Origin: JBCBSS01 sp039819065
Lineage (GTDB): Bacteria; Bacteroidota; Bacteroidia; Cytophagales; Cyclobacteriaceae
Direction: 5' to 3'
DNA length: 7,400 nt
Assembly: GCA_039819065.1 (NCBI GenBank)
Contig: JBCBSS010000228.1
Location: forward strand, 1 to 7,400
The notes below the pieces were generated by a model that was not told the DNA's origin, ran no database searches, and was given only the letters and a program-made list of their open reading frames with translations. Positions within the stretch are counted from its first letter, which is position 1, and every line of letters begins with the position of its first letter. The position numbers and the translations under genes are program-made. Below are positions 1 through 7,400 of the stretch, piece by piece.

Positions 1-232
1 AATCAGATATTTAGAAAAACCGATCAAGAAAACTATTTGAACCACTATGAAATATTACATGTACCCTATTAATTTTGAAGTTCGTTCGGCTAGTACAGTT
101 GTCTACAACAACGGATTTTGGAAAGTAAAAAAATCACAAGAAACGCTTTCCTTTTGGTTTAACAAGGTACTAAGTATTAGCCAGGCAGGACTTTTAAAAG
201 AAAGGTTCAATAAAGACAAACAACAACATTAC

Positions 233-958
233 ATGGGAAACAACTACCAAATTATCGTAGTGATGCTATGGGTTAGCATCGTTATGACATTAACTTCATG
301 TGGCACGCCTGAATATTTGAACGAAGAGGAACTGAAGGCTTATGTAGTAGATGAAGACAACCACCTCACTCGATTCAATGAAAGCAAAGGCTTTAGGCTC
401 CAAGCTACCTACAGGCCTACGGATTTGTTGATCGCACAAGAACTAGGCTCGGTTCAACCGGTTGATTCCAGTGAACTTTCACGGCTAAAAAAGAAGTACC
501 AGGATTACCATTACTTCGTGCTCAGCCTTTCCAAAGAAAACAAAGAAGCCCTTTATCAATCCGGTGGTGGTTTCAACCAGTTTAGTGATTTGGTGCAGAC
601 CCTTTCTTTTAGGATGAGTGAGTACGTTAACCTTGTCACATCTGAACAAGATACTATACCGGTTGGAGATTATATCTACCCACGTACCTATGGCATGGGA
701 GGAGCAACCACTTTAATGTTTGCCTTCAACAAAGAAAAAACAAAGGATATGGATTGGGTACAGCTTAACCTGGAGGAGTTCGGTATGGGCATAGGCCCAC
801 AACAATTCCGCTTTGAAACCCAATACCTGGAAAACATACCTAGGATAGATTTCAAAATAGCCACTCTGAGCCCTCATCAAGGTGGGCAATATAATCCTAT
901 TCAAAAAGGGAATACCCAAGCGGTCAATAGAGATAACAGCTATAAAGAACAACAATAA
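233..958 (+). CDS. Putative outer-membrane lipoprotein of unknown function (241 aa)
   Basis: The product has a lipoprotein signal: a hydrophobic run at residues 7-20, then the lipobox L20-T21-S22-C23, with Cys23 as the expected lipidated residue. The residue after Cys is Gly, not Asp, and a glutamate-rich stretch (E27, E31-E33) follows. This fits outer-membrane placement, possibly surface-exposed as in many Bacteroidota lipoproteins (inference). The start at 233 was chosen because it puts the hydrophobic segment right at the N-terminus. The frame stays open back to an ATG at 47, but that would add 62 residues without signal character in front of the lipobox. No Shine-Dalgarno is visible; the leader before the ATG is A-rich. 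The mature part (about 218 residues) is soluble, with a YRPTDLL motif at 60-66, a basic/aromatic patch around 84-95 (RLKKKYQDYHYF) and a Gly-rich stretch at 183-190. The C-terminus is polar and looks disordered. I do not recognise the family and assign no function. It lies 170 nt upstream of the giant SpvB/RHS-like gene on the same strand, so a shared role at the cell surface is possible but unproven. Confidence 0.82.
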   Translation: MGNNYQIIVVMLWVSIVMTLTSCGTPEYLNEEELKAYVVDEDNHLTRFNESKGFRLQATYRPTDLLIAQELGSVQPVDSSELSRLKKKYQDYHYFVLSLSKENKEALYQSGGGFNQFSDLVQTLSFRMSEYVNLVTSEQDTIPVGDYIYPRTYGMGGATTLMFAFNKEKTKDMDWVQLNLEEFGMGIGPQQFRFETQYLENIPRIDFKIATLSPHQGGQYNPIQKGNTQAVNRDNSYKEQQ

Positions 959-1013
959 AAACAAACCCTGAACAACATGATCACAGCAACCTGTCATAGC
1001 CCACCTTGGGGCT
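869..1013. repeat. Imperfect long-range inverted repeat, end of lipoprotein gene to intergenic gap
   Basis: Bases 878-887 (CAAGGTGGGC) are the exact reverse complement of 999-1008 (GCCCACCTTG). The pairing extends by five more base pairs (869-873 AGCCC with 1009-1013 GGGCT) after a 4-base bulge at 874-877. The arms lie about 110 nt apart and span the stop codon of the lipoprotein gene. In the transcript they could form a 15-bp bulged stem that competes with the local hairpin at 997-1014. A 10-bp match at this distance is not far above chance in a window of this size, so function is only a possibility. Confidence 0.35.
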
Positions 1014-1014
1014 A
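997..1014. other. Small intergenic hairpin after the lipoprotein gene
   Basis: TAGCCC (997-1002) and GGGCTA (1009-1014) form a 6-bp stem with a 6-base loop, 38 nt after the lipoprotein stop. No T-run follows on the plus strand (next bases ATCCTAAC), so it is not a convincing intrinsic terminator. The remaining gap, to 1128, shows no Shine-Dalgarno before the next start and no clear copy of the Bacteroidota promoter element TAnnTTTG. Read-through from the lipoprotein gene into the next gene is therefore plausible. Confidence 0.35.
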
Positions 1015-1128
1015 ATCCTAACAAAGCATATAACAGACATCAATACCTAAAATCATCAATGAAACAGGACTCCGATAGGTCCAGGGTGACCCCTTGAGCC
1101 TTCCCAGTCCTAAAACAAACCTCAGCAC

Positions 1129-4100
1129 ATGTTCAGAAGAAGAAAAGCCATCAAAATCATCGCCATGTTTTTCCTGGTGAATATGCTCTATAGCATCTTT
1201 TCGCCAACCATTAGCTATGCCTTGACCGCCGGGCCTTCCGCCCCTGAGTTCTCTAGTTTTGAACCGGTAGACACGACCGATATGGTCAACCTGGCTACGG
1301 GCGACTTGGTTTACAACCTACCATTGTTAGAAGTCCCTGGGCCAGAAGGTGGCTATCCACTCTCGTTGAGCTATCATGCGGGTATCAAACCCCAACAGGA
1401 AAGTTCATGGATAGGCTTGGGATGGACGCTTAACCCGGGAGCGGTTACGCGCAATGTCGATAACTTTCCTGATGATAATTACGAGAACAAAAGGGTCATT
1501 AGAGATTACTGGGATGGAGGTGAGAGCACTAGTAAGTCTTATAGTGTTGGCTTGTCTATGCCAGGAGGTGGGCAAGGTAGCACAAACTATACCCAGGTTA
1601 AAACCCAGGACACTTATAAAGGGTTTAGTACTAGTGCCTATAGTTCGTTTAGCAGTAGTTCAAGAATTTTCGATAATAACCCATTGTCCATGGCAAGCCC
1701 GTCAATGGGCTATAACCTTGGGTCAAATAGTGCCTCTGGCCACATTGCCGGCAGTGTATTTAGCCCGGCATCTAACAACGGAAACCCGTCTGGTATTTCA
1801 TCAATAACTATTTCTAACGATATTTTTAATATCGGCGGTAGGTTCCTGAATTTTGGTGTAAGTGAGACATTTCATCGTTATTGGCAAGATCAAAGCGAGT
1901 CCATTCTTTCTGTAGGTGCATTGTACCCAGAAAAAGCCAACAGTTTAATCGGGCAAGATGGTTACATTAACCAGGAGCCATTTAATAACCAACTCACTTC
2001 TTATACCTTCGATACTTATGATGCTTATGATCATAACCCACTCTTCCCTGAAGAAACTGTTGATCCATCTGAGCAGTTAGGCGGGACTTACCCGGCTTAT
2101 GATACTTATTCAGTAACCGGTCAAGGCATTGGGGGTGTAATGCAACCTGTAATCCTTGAGCATGGGAATATGAATGGCCAAAATGTTTATGAAAGAAATT
2201 ACTATACCGGTCAGCCGGATTTGAACCTACCGATAAGAGAGTATATAGGCACTCAAAGGTTCTCCAAACAGAAAGTTGATTTCCGGTTCCTGGGAGATTT
2301 CAGCAATACAGTCGAGCTTGACCCTGGAAAGTTCGAAAGGACGGGAAACCCTTTTATTGTTGCCGAGCGTAATTTGACAGTTCCTTCCGATGGCTTTGAT
2401 GACGAAGCTGAAAACCAGCACCTCGCCGGTTCCAAACATGTAGAATGGTTCACGAACGAAGAAATAGAAAATGGTACAGCTTCTTCTTTAGGGTTTATGG
2501 ATTACTATCAAGGTGCGGAAAGCAGAAGGTTAAGCTACGAAGTATACGAAAACTACCTTCAACCGGAAATGGCCCTGCCATTCACTTGTGAGAGCTTCGG
2601 AAATGATATAAGCGGTGATGGCTCTGGGATGTATATCACAGATAATTACCAGGATACTGACCCTTTTCAGGCTTGTGCAGGAACCCCGCAGTATAAATCG
2701 CTTAAGCCAAAAACCGTTCCTCTGGACAAAAAAATTGGTGGTTTTATGATCACCAATGCCAGTGGTGTTACCTATCATTATGCGCTACCCGTATATGGCT
2801 ACAACGAGTATAGCCGCTCTCAATTAAAAGAGCCTAAAGAGGGTAGGGCTACTATTAAGGAAGTCAAAAATGACGAGCCCTATGCTTACACTTGGCTGCT
2901 AACGGCTATTACCGGACCTGACTATGTGGACAAGGGAGGTGCAGGCAATGAAGGCGACGGTATGCTTAATGATCAGGATTGGGGCTATTGGGTAAAGTTT
3001 GACTATGGGCTTTGGACAGATAGCTATCAATGGAGGACGCCACACTCTGGTTATGCTTCTGATATAGGCAGTGATTGGGAAACATTCTCCTATGGTGTCA
3101 AAGAACTATATTATTTAGATGCAATAGAGACCAGGACGTATAAAGCACTCTTTGTGAAGTCTAAAAAGAAGGATGGAAGGGGTGTGACAAGCCGTCTTGA
3201 AGGTGGAAGCAAACCTCGTAAATATACTTTAAAATGGAATAGCAACAGTCAAACCGAACTTGGAAGCCTTACCTACAGTGTCAGCCCTGTCAGTACAATG
3301 AAGCTTGACGAGATATACCTGATCAAAAAGAGTGAATTGGAAAATATTAACCTTGATAAACAATCAGGTGATGCCTACCAGGAAGCTCCAATAGAAGACC
3401 CCCACCCTTTTCCCTATGTAGGTTCTGAATACCTTATGTATGAGGGTAGACAAATAGACAATAGGGTCACTATTAGGCAAGGGGAGGACTTTGTGAAAGT
3501 CAAATATCACAATGGACATAAGGTGCTGGATAGGTATGACCTCGAGAATGGTGTCAAGGATCAACTTACGAATAAATCACTCAAGATAATACGCTTTGAT
3601 AATGATCATTATGACCTGGCCGATGGTACACCCAATAGCATTGGCTATTACTCGGATTTTTCTTCAGTCCTATGCCCTGATGGAATTGAGCGCGAATACC
3701 CATCACAGATACCTTGTGGCGTACCAATAGGGGGTAGTGTTTGTACCGTTGCGCAGGATGGTTCCCGACTTTTTGATTTTTACTCTGAAGACCCTCTTTT
3801 TGGCCAATCAAATCTAAACAATTGTACTTTGGTCGAAGGGTTTCTTGGAGAAGAGTTGGTCTACAGGAATTTGGGAAAACTGACATTAAAAGGAGTCAAA
3901 TCACTGGGCAAGGCAGGTGTAGACATCATGCCCCCTACCCAATTCTCCTACCATGTTAATCCCGGTTACAGCGCGGAGGACTATGATTTATGGCAATTTT
4001 ATAAAAGTGATTTTAATGGTCAAGATGAAAGCCATACGCGAAGGGCAACGCTAGAGTCCGCAGCAAACAAAAACGCATGGTCTTTAAAATCGGTGAAGAC

Positions 4101-6564
4101 GGCCATGGGTGCTAAAATAAAATTCACTTACGAGTCTGATGATTTCATAAGGGCGTCGGAAAATAATTATGTAGTCCTTGCTATTGATAAAATAGAAAGG
4201 ACTTCAGCTCTTAACAACTCAAAGATATATTTTAAAGAAAAGGGGTTATCGAATGACCAGTACTTTCAAATTGGCGATCAAATTGACCTAACTAGTTTAG
4301 TAGCGGATCGTGGGCACATCTTCGATGGATTTCGAAAGGACCATCCGATGGCAAACATTCTTGAAAGCCCGGCAAACGTCATAATTGAAGATGTCAGGGA
4401 AGAGTATATATTGGTCAATAACGCTGCCCTTTATGAGCAGTTGGGCAATCGTACAGCCACCTTTACCCAATTACCAGGTGAAACATTTGATGTCATTCCG
4501 CATTTCATGACTGGTTTTGTAAAGGTAGATGTTCCAGCGGCGCGCTATGGTGATGGTCTAAGGGTCAAGGATATTACAATAATTGACACTTTCAGTGGTC
4601 AAACCACAAAGAATATATACGACTACACAGACCCGGAAACAGGAATAAGTAGTGGTGTCACCTCTTATGAGCCATTTATTCAAACCAGTTTTGAGTTTCC
4701 TGAAGATGATCCGGTTTTTGAACCGGAATTAATCCCGGAAGGTCAAGAGGATGCCAAGGACCGGATAACAAAAGCTTTGAAGAACATCAGGATAGAATTC
4801 CAAAAGGTAATAAACAAGCCTTTTGGTAGGATTCTGGCCTTGAATCGCGAATTACCGCCTCCAGGTGTGATCTATGAATATGTCACTAAAAGAATGGAAA
4901 CAAATGGTGAACCTTATCCAGGTTATGAAGTCAATCAGTTCCGCGTTTACAACCAAAATATGGTTACAGAAGATTGGTCTCCTTGTCTGGCTCATGACTG
5001 TGGAACAAACAAGGTCATTAACAAAGCCTTCGGTATAGGCAACCTGATCAGCCAATCACTTTATGGCAAGCAAGATCGCTTGTTGCAAAAATCCACCAAC
5101 GATTACCTACTTGATGAGCAGGTCTCAACGCATGAAACTGATATCGCAGACAAGGACCAAGGTGTGGTCAAACAGGGTTTTTACAAAAGGTTTATTTTGA
5201 AAGAGTACGACTTTGATCCTGATGAAAATGGTGGGACACTCGAGCAGTTATCAAGCAAAGAAAGGGCGATTATTTCCGTAAGGGAAGAATATCCCGATGT
5301 ACTGACCGCAACAACCATTTATGATGCCAAAACAGGCATCAGAGTCACTACCAAAAATTTAGACTATGACCTATATACCGGGCAAGTGACAAAATCACTT
5401 ACAGCAGATAGTTATGGCAATCACTTCGTTGTGGAAAATTTACCTGCCTACAAAGTGGAAGCTTATTCTGGCATGACCGGTGCCCAGATACAAAGTGGCA
5501 TGCTGGGCATGGGGCTTAAAGTAAAGAACCTGGAGAACAAACACATGCTAACACAAAGTGCTGCAACCTATCAGTACAAGGTAGACAATGACAACTGGAA
5601 TAACCGAGAGGCTTTGTCCTCAGCCGAAGTTCAAACATGGAGTGACGAAATTACTACTTTGGAAACGTCTATTGATGAACAAAGGGGCAAATGGCGTAAA
5701 CATAGGACCTACAACTGGCAGTCTCCACAATTGACCAATGAAGGTATGGCACCGCTTTTGGAGCCAAGCGATGAATTCAATTATAGTGTTGATACGCAAA
5801 ACCCTTCGTGGGTAAAATTGAATGAAGTCACCCTATACACCGTGTTCAGCAAAGCCATTGAGTCGAAAGATATTAATGGTTACACATCGGCGGTACGTTT
5901 ATCACCCGACAATACTCACGTGGCAGCATCTGTTACTAATGCTTCATATCAAGAATTTTATTACGATGGGCTGGAGAATTGGGAAGGCAATGTTCCACAA
6001 AGTGACGGTGTAGTAAGTTTTGCAGGCCAAGCGGTCCAATCGGTAGCACATACAGGAACTAACTCCCTTTTGACCGATACCCAGGGGGAAGTAGGCTTTA
6101 AACTCGACATTCCGGGCAATAGCGGTTTAAGACATGGCAAATATCGGGTAAGTGTTTGGCTGCATGAATCCAACGCTGAAAGTGCCAGGTTACGAATAAT
6201 GTATAATAACAGTCCATCTACGGTGGTATACGTTCCTTTCAACGCATCCAAGAAGGCTGGTGCATGGTATTTGATGCAGGTTGATGTCGATTTTAATGAA
6301 GGAGAGCCTGTAAGTGTTTCTTGTTTCAACCAATCTGCCACGACTTTATACTGGGATGATTTCCGCTTCCATCCCTTAGACGCCCAAATGACCAGTTATG
6401 TGCATAATGAATGGGACGAGGTTAGTCACATTCTGGATGCCAATAACATGTATACCAGATACCACTTCGATGCTATCGGCCGCCTTGAAGGTACTTATGT
6501 TGAGTCCTTCAGCTATGGCGAGGTACATACCAATGAATACAGATACCACTACGCTGAAAAATAA
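1129..6564 (+). CDS. Giant secreted SpvB/RHS-like surface protein (1811 aa)
   Basis: A basic start (R3-R5, K6) and a hydrophobic stretch at about 8-28 form a signal peptide, probably cut after S-Y-A31, so the protein is exported. Residues 51-108 carry the opening typical of Bacteroidota SpvB/RHS-type proteins: a D-M-V-N-L-x-T-G-D segment, LLEVPGPEGGYPLSLSYHAG at 66-85 and SWIGLGWTLNPGAVTR at 93-108. A Ser/Gly/Asn-rich stretch follows (about 130-245). Further stretches I associate with this family are KHVEWFTNEEI (436-446), IGGFMITNASGVTYHY (536-551), an Asp/Gly-rich loop (598-617), GVKELYYLDAIETRTY (656-671), YESDDF (1001-1006), RYGDGLRV (1139-1146), an acidic linker (1189-1210) and TTIYDAKTGIRVTTKNLDYD (1395-1414). 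Residues about 1608-1750 resemble a carbohydrate-binding beta-sandwich closing with YWDDFRFHPLDA. One degenerate YD repeat follows (about 1757-1788, key part YHFDAIGRL), and the protein ends 23 residues later. There is no RHS core, no toxin tip and no recognisable type IX secretion C-terminal domain. Nine cysteines are present, four of them clustered at 849-899. The start has no Shine-Dalgarno. Substrate and exact role are unknown; a large surface or secreted scaffold is the best reading. Confidence 0.93.
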   Translation: MFRRRKAIKIIAMFFLVNMLYSIFSPTISYALTAGPSAPEFSSFEPVDTTDMVNLATGDLVYNLPLLEVPGPEGGYPLSLSYHAGIKPQQESSWIGLGWTLNPGAVTRNVDNFPDDNYENKRVIRDYWDGGESTSKSYSVGLSMPGGGQGSTNYTQVKTQDTYKGFSTSAYSSFSSSSRIFDNNPLSMASPSMGYNLGSNSASGHIAGSVFSPASNNGNPSGISSITISNDIFNIGGRFLNFGVSETFHRYWQDQSESILSVGALYPEKANSLIGQDGYINQEPFNNQLTSYTFDTYDAYDHNPLFPEETVDPSEQLGGTYPAYDTYSVTGQGIGGVMQPVILEHGNMNGQNVYERNYYTGQPDLNLPIREYIGTQRFSKQKVDFRFLGDFSNTVELDPGKFERTGNPFIVAERNLTVPSDGFDDEAENQHLAGSKHVEWFTNEEIENGTASSLGFMDYYQGAESRRLSYEVYENYLQPEMALPFTCESFGNDISGDGSGMYITDNYQDTDPFQACAGTPQYKSLKPKTVPLDKKIGGFMITNASGVTYHYALPVYGYNEYSRSQLKEPKEGRATIKEVKNDEPYAYTWLLTAITGPDYVDKGGAGNEGDGMLNDQDWGYWVKFDYGLWTDSYQWRTPHSGYASDIGSDWETFSYGVKELYYLDAIETRTYKALFVKSKKKDGRGVTSRLEGGSKPRKYTLKWNSNSQTELGSLTYSVSPVSTMKLDEIYLIKKSELENINLDKQSGDAYQEAPIEDPHPFPYVGSEYLMYEGRQIDNRVTIRQGEDFVKVKYHNGHKVLDRYDLENGVKDQLTNKSLKIIRFDNDHYDLADGTPNSIGYYSDFSSVLCPDGIEREYPSQIPCGVPIGGSVCTVAQDGSRLFDFYSEDPLFGQSNLNNCTLVEGFLGEELVYRNLGKLTLKGVKSLGKAGVDIMPPTQFSYHVNPGYSAEDYDLWQFYKSDFNGQDESHTRRATLESAANKNAWSLKSVKTAMGAKIKFTYESDDFIRASENNYVVLAIDKIERTSALNNSKIYFKEKGLSNDQYFQIGDQIDLTSLVADRGHIFDGFRKDHPMANILESPANVIIEDVREEYILVNNAALYEQLGNRTATFTQLPGETFDVIPHFMTGFVKVDVPAARYGDGLRVKDITIIDTFSGQTTKNIYDYTDPETGISSGVTSYEPFIQTSFEFPEDDPVFEPELIPEGQEDAKDRITKALKNIRIEFQKVINKPFGRILALNRELPPPGVIYEYVTKRMETNGEPYPGYEVNQFRVYNQNMVTEDWSPCLAHDCGTNKVINKAFGIGNLISQSLYGKQDRLLQKSTNDYLLDEQVSTHETDIADKDQGVVKQGFYKRFILKEYDFDPDENGGTLEQLSSKERAIISVREEYPDVLTATTIYDAKTGIRVTTKNLDYDLYTGQVTKSLTADSYGNHFVVENLPAYKVEAYSGMTGAQIQSGMLGMGLKVKNLENKHMLTQSAATYQYKVDNDNWNNREALSSAEVQTWSDEITTLETSIDEQRGKWRKHRTYNWQSPQLTNEGMAPLLEPSDEFNYSVDTQNPSWVKLNEVTLYTVFSKAIESKDINGYTSAVRLSPDNTHVAASVTNASYQEFYYDGLENWEGNVPQSDGVVSFAGQAVQSVAHTGTNSLLTDTQGEVGFKLDIPGNSGLRHGKYRVSVWLHESNAESARLRIMYNNSPSTVVYVPFNASKKAGAWYLMQVDVDFNEGEPVSVSCFNQSATTLYWDDFRFHPLDAQMTSYVHNEWDEVSHILDANNMYTRYHFDAIGRLEGTYVESFSYGEVHTNEYRYHYAEK

Positions 6565-6567
6565 GGA
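6563..6567 (+). promoter_or_regulatory. Shine-Dalgarno-like site overlapping the upstream stop codon
   Basis: AAGGA overlaps the TAA stop (6562-6564) of the giant gene and lies 5 nt before the ATG at 6573. The other two starts in the window have no such site. It fixes the start of the third gene at 6573 rather than at the internal Met14 codon, and it suggests translational coupling between the two genes. Confidence 0.6.
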
Positions 6568-6572
6568 CAACC

Positions 6573-7400
6573 ATGAACAAGATTATTTTGAAGAAACGAA
6601 ATAGAAGTTTGATGCCATTTTTCAAGAATACTACAGTGTTTGGTTCCAAGCTCGTGCTATTGCTGATGTTAGTCCAGTTTAGCTTTAACACCATGGCCCA
6701 AACAGATTGTGACAGTGGCACTTTACTAGGGGCTACTGATGTTTGCACGAATCAATCAAGCACTTACCAGATTATAAGCAGTACCGAAGACTGGGATCTT
6801 GTGAATATCACCGGTGTAGCCAATACTGACTGGACGTGGAATACGTCAGGAACCACAGTAACATGGAAACGAGCTGGAACTTATGTATTGACCTTTTCTG
6901 ATGTGGGTGGCACAAATATCACCTGTTCTTCACGTGAATATACGATCAGTGTTATAAATAACACTGCGGTCTCATCTGTTCAGGGCGGCGGGGTTTGTAT
7001 TGGTGAAGCTGTGCCACAAGTAAGGGCAATTGGCGTGGCCGGAAGAATAGACAAATGGCAAAGGAGATATGAAAATGGGCAATGGGAGGATATCAATGAG
7101 ACCGATGCGGAGTTGCCTATAGAATATGTCTATACACAACCTGGTAGATCGGAATACAAAGTTTTTGTTTCGAGTACTTGCGGTAGTGTTACCAAAACCG
7201 GGGTAGTCAGTATTAGCGGGCCTGCGTCCCCCACTTTAAGTGCCTCCGTCAGTCAATGTGGGTTTGAATCGGGCTACAGCCCCATATCAGCGGTTTCCCA
7301 AGCACCGGCACCACCCATCTGGCATGTATACTATGACCAATTCATGCAGGAGATAACAACTATTCAGGCTACCCAGTCCGGCACAAGTTTTTCTTCCAGT
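6573..7400 (+). CDS. Exported protein with tandem Ig-like domains, 3' end outside window
   Basis: The frame is open from ATG 6573 to the window edge (276 codons, no stop), so only the N-terminal part is visible. A basic N-region (K7, K8, R9, R11) precedes a hydrophobic stretch at 27-38, and a likely signal peptidase I site lies after T-M-A42, so the protein is exported. The mature part is Ser/Thr/Gly-rich and beta-rich and appears built of Ig-like units of about 85 residues. The first carries C58 and C118 with a Trp-rich core (W87, W89, W98) and the turn RAGTYVLTF (100-108). The second carries C142 and C203 with W162 and W171. A third begins at C229 and has a WHVYYD core (250-255) like the Ig-like domains of Bacteroidota adhesins and SprB-type proteins. 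Such repeats often precede either a type IX secretion tail or, in RHS-type proteins of this phylum, a YD-repeat shell; the window ends before either could be seen. The gene starts 8 nt after the giant SpvB/RHS-like gene behind a Shine-Dalgarno-like AAGGA, so the two are very probably co-expressed. Confidence 0.9.
   Translation, partial: MNKIILKKRNRSLMPFFKNTTVFGSKLVLLLMLVQFSFNTMAQTDCDSGTLLGATDVCTNQSSTYQIISSTEDWDLVNITGVANTDWTWNTSGTTVTWKRAGTYVLTFSDVGGTNITCSSREYTISVINNTAVSSVQGGGVCIGEAVPQVRAIGVAGRIDKWQRRYENGQWEDINETDAELPIEYVYTQPGRSEYKVFVSSTCGSVTKTGVVSISGPASPTLSASVSQCGFESGYSPISAVSQAPAPPIWHVYYDQFMQEITTIQATQSGTSFSSS

Noticed and set aside
1..72. Frame open from the window edge to a TAA at 70-72, possible tail of an upstream gene
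   Set aside because: Only 23 codons are visible, and a second frame (2-40) also gives a plausible short tail. Nothing decides between them or against non-coding sequence.
36..77. Bacteroidota-type promoter: TTTG at 36-39 and TAATTTTG at 70-77
   Set aside because: The downstream box matches TAnnTTTG, but the two elements are 30 nt apart where about 19 is expected, and no better upstream box is present.
47..232. 62-codon N-terminal extension of the lipoprotein
   Set aside because: It would bury the signal sequence and lipobox about 80 residues into the protein. The Met at 233 gives a standard lipoprotein signal.
713..1024. Minus-strand 103-residue frame with a hydrophobic stretch
   Set aside because: It lies opposite the 3' end of the lipoprotein gene. 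The hydrophobic run is the complement of its Lys/Asn/Gln-rich tail.
1059..1097. 12-codon leader ORF upstream of the giant gene
   Set aside because: No ribosome binding site, no run of regulatory codons and no attenuator-like structure. ORFs this short are common by chance.
1454..1807. 117-residue plus-strand frame inside the giant gene
   Set aside because: It overlaps the low-complexity segment in another frame, with no signal, domain or start site. The main frame carries the family motifs on both sides.
5961..6341. 126-residue minus-strand frame opposite the end of the giant gene
   Set aside because: It lies opposite the carbohydrate-binding-like domain coding region and its product shows no recognisable domain.
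6509..6748. Minus-strand 79-residue frame across the junction of the two large genes
   Set aside because: It is antisense to the stop, the SD-like site and the signal peptide of the third gene. Its hydrophobicity mirrors that region.

Overview
The window looks like chromosomal DNA of a Bacteroidota bacterium, probably a marine or soil Cytophagales-type member. The evidence is a plus-strand array of exported proteins, an A-rich leader without Shine-Dalgarno in front of two of the three starts, a lipoprotein signal of the LTSC type, and a giant SpvB/RHS-like surface protein of a kind I associate with this phylum. The genus cannot be fixed from the sequence.

Layout: positions 1-232 hold no gene that can be supported, only a possible tail of an upstream gene. 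Positions 233-958 encode a 241-residue lipoprotein of unrecognised family. Positions 959-1128 are a 170-nt gap with a small hairpin whose strand can also pair with the end of the lipoprotein gene. Positions 1129-6564 encode an 1811-residue secreted protein. It opens with the SpvB/RHS-type entry motif, runs through a long beta-rich body, and ends with a carbohydrate-binding-like beta-sandwich and one degenerate YD repeat. Eight bases later, at 6573, a third exported protein starts. It is cut by the window edge after 276 codons and is built of Cys-paired Ig-like domains.

All three genes point the same way and all three products are predicted to leave the cytoplasm. The second and third are almost certainly co-transcribed. 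The lipoprotein may belong to the same unit, because no convincing terminator separates it, but that is inference. The main point of interest is that the large protein stops where an RHS shell would normally start, and another exported protein follows at once. This suggests a multi-gene surface system rather than one long RHS/toxin polypeptide. No RNA genes, insertion sequences, CRISPR arrays or attachment sites were seen.
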